DNA from: an uncultured Porphyromonadaceae bacterium
GTDB lineage: Bacteria > Bacteroidota > Bacteroidia > Bacteroidales > Muribaculaceae
Direction of reading: 5' to 3'
Length of the DNA: 6,997 nucleotides
Assembly (NCBI GenBank): GCA_902462525.1
Contig: CABQCA010000123.1
Span: forward strand, 1 to 6,997
Shown: positions 6,452 to 6,997 of the stretch, in pieces
How the letters are laid out: every line of letters starts with the position of its first letter
Position numbering within the stretch: the stretch's first letter is position 1
The notes under the pieces: model-generated
What the model saw: only the letters and a program-made list of their open reading frames with translations
Database searches by the model: none
Told to the model about the DNA's origin: nothing
Program-made: the position numbers and the translations under genes

Positions 6452-6997
6452 AAGAAGTAATATTTCTGAGCGGCATCGACACCGATGCCGGAAAAACATA
6501 TGCCACCGCGTTTCTCACGCGTCGTCTTTCCGACAGCGGCCTGAAAGTAATCACTCAGAAATTTATACAGACCGGTTGCACCGAAAGTTCGGAAGATATC
6601 GAAGCACATCGTCGCCTCTGCGGCACAGATCTGCTGCCCGAGGACCTCGACGGAACCACGGCTCCCGTGATTTTCACCTATCCCGCATCGGCACAGCTTG
6701 CCGCGCGCATCGACGGCCGCGAAATCGACCTCGAAATCATCGACAGAGCTACAGCAAAGCTACTCGAGAGCTACGACACTGTTATTATCGAAGGTGCAGG
6801 CGGACTGATGGTACCCATCGACGACAACACCTTCACCATCGACTACGTGACATCGCGCAGGCTCCCCATGGTGCTGGTCACCAACTCACGTCTGGGTTCG
6901 ATAAACCACACCGTGCTGTCGCTCGAAGCCATCAAAGTCCGGGGCATAGAGCTTAAGGCTGTTATTTTCAATCATCACTTCGACAACGACCCCGTCA
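6448..6997 (+). CDS. bioD: Dethiobiotin synthetase BioD, 3' end cut off by the window
   Basis: BioD closes the ureido ring of biotin: ATP and CO2 plus 7,8-diaminopelargonic acid give dethiobiotin. The frame starts at ATG 6448, overlapping the previous stop by four bases, and stays open for 183 codons to the window edge. The normal length is a little over 200, so roughly the last 20-40 residues are missing. The P-loop is GIDTDAGKT (9-17, K16), slightly off the textbook GTDTxVGKT but of a type seen in Bacteroidetes BioD as I recall it. Next come QKFIQTG (the substrate-binding Lys region), VIIEGAGGLMVPI (the GAGG motif), and NSRLGSINHT with INH before the nucleotide-binding part. Overlapping translation with bioGC suggests matched amounts of the two proteins. 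Identification is firm despite the missing end. Confidence 0.95.
   Translation, partial: MKEVIFLSGIDTDAGKTYATAFLTRRLSDSGLKVITQKFIQTGCTESSEDIEAHRRLCGTDLLPEDLDGTTAPVIFTYPASAQLAARIDGREIDLEIIDRATAKLLESYDTVIIEGAGGLMVPIDDNTFTIDYVTSRRLPMVLVTNSRLGSINHTVLSLEAIKVRGIELKAVIFNHHFDNDPV

Noticed and set aside
6396..6956. 186-codon open frame on the + strand overlapping the end of bioGC and bioD
   Set aside because: Its product is an Arg/His/Ser-rich low-information sequence. The frame from ATG 6448 encodes unmistakable BioD motifs and simply has its stop beyond the window.

Overview
The window looks like a chromosomal segment of a member of the Bacteroidales, plausibly Muribaculaceae or a relative; this is inference. 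The reasons are the Bacteroidetes-type FtsE and BioD sequences, a BioG-BioC fusion next to bioD, the lack of Shine-Dalgarno sequences before starts, and TAnnTTTG-type -7 boxes in the only real promoter region. Almost every base is coding, and there are no RNA genes, CRISPR arrays or insertion sequences of the classical kind.

Left part (1-1119, + strand): the 3' portion of a cell-division ABC ATPase gene (ftsE), followed after 14 bases by a complete Y1/HUH transposase of the REP-associated (RAYT) type. The transposase gene is much poorer in G+C than its neighbours. It carries two near-identical GC-rich palindromes inside its own reading frame. They are in opposite orientation, and each has a GTAG foot on its outer side, which is the layout of REP elements mobilised or bound by such enzymes. 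This is the most unusual thing in the window.

Middle part (1136-4325, - strand): a tightly overlapping three-gene operon read right to left. It encodes an exported or membrane-anchored GH25 muramidase with N-terminal MORN repeats, a PrsW-type intramembrane metalloprotease, and a large polytopic membrane protein resembling DUF6056. The genes overlap by one (or four) and four bases, so they are probably translated together and act at the envelope.

Right part (4418-6997, + strand): a second operon diverges from a 92-base promoter region. It holds a LysE-family exporter-like protein, a BioG-BioC fusion (methyltransferase plus pimeloyl-ACP methyl ester esterase), and the start of bioD (dethiobiotin synthetase), which runs off the end of the window. 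The LysE gene abuts bioGC with no gap, and bioGC overlaps bioD by four bases. This is a biotin-synthesis operon with a transporter of unknown substrate at its head.
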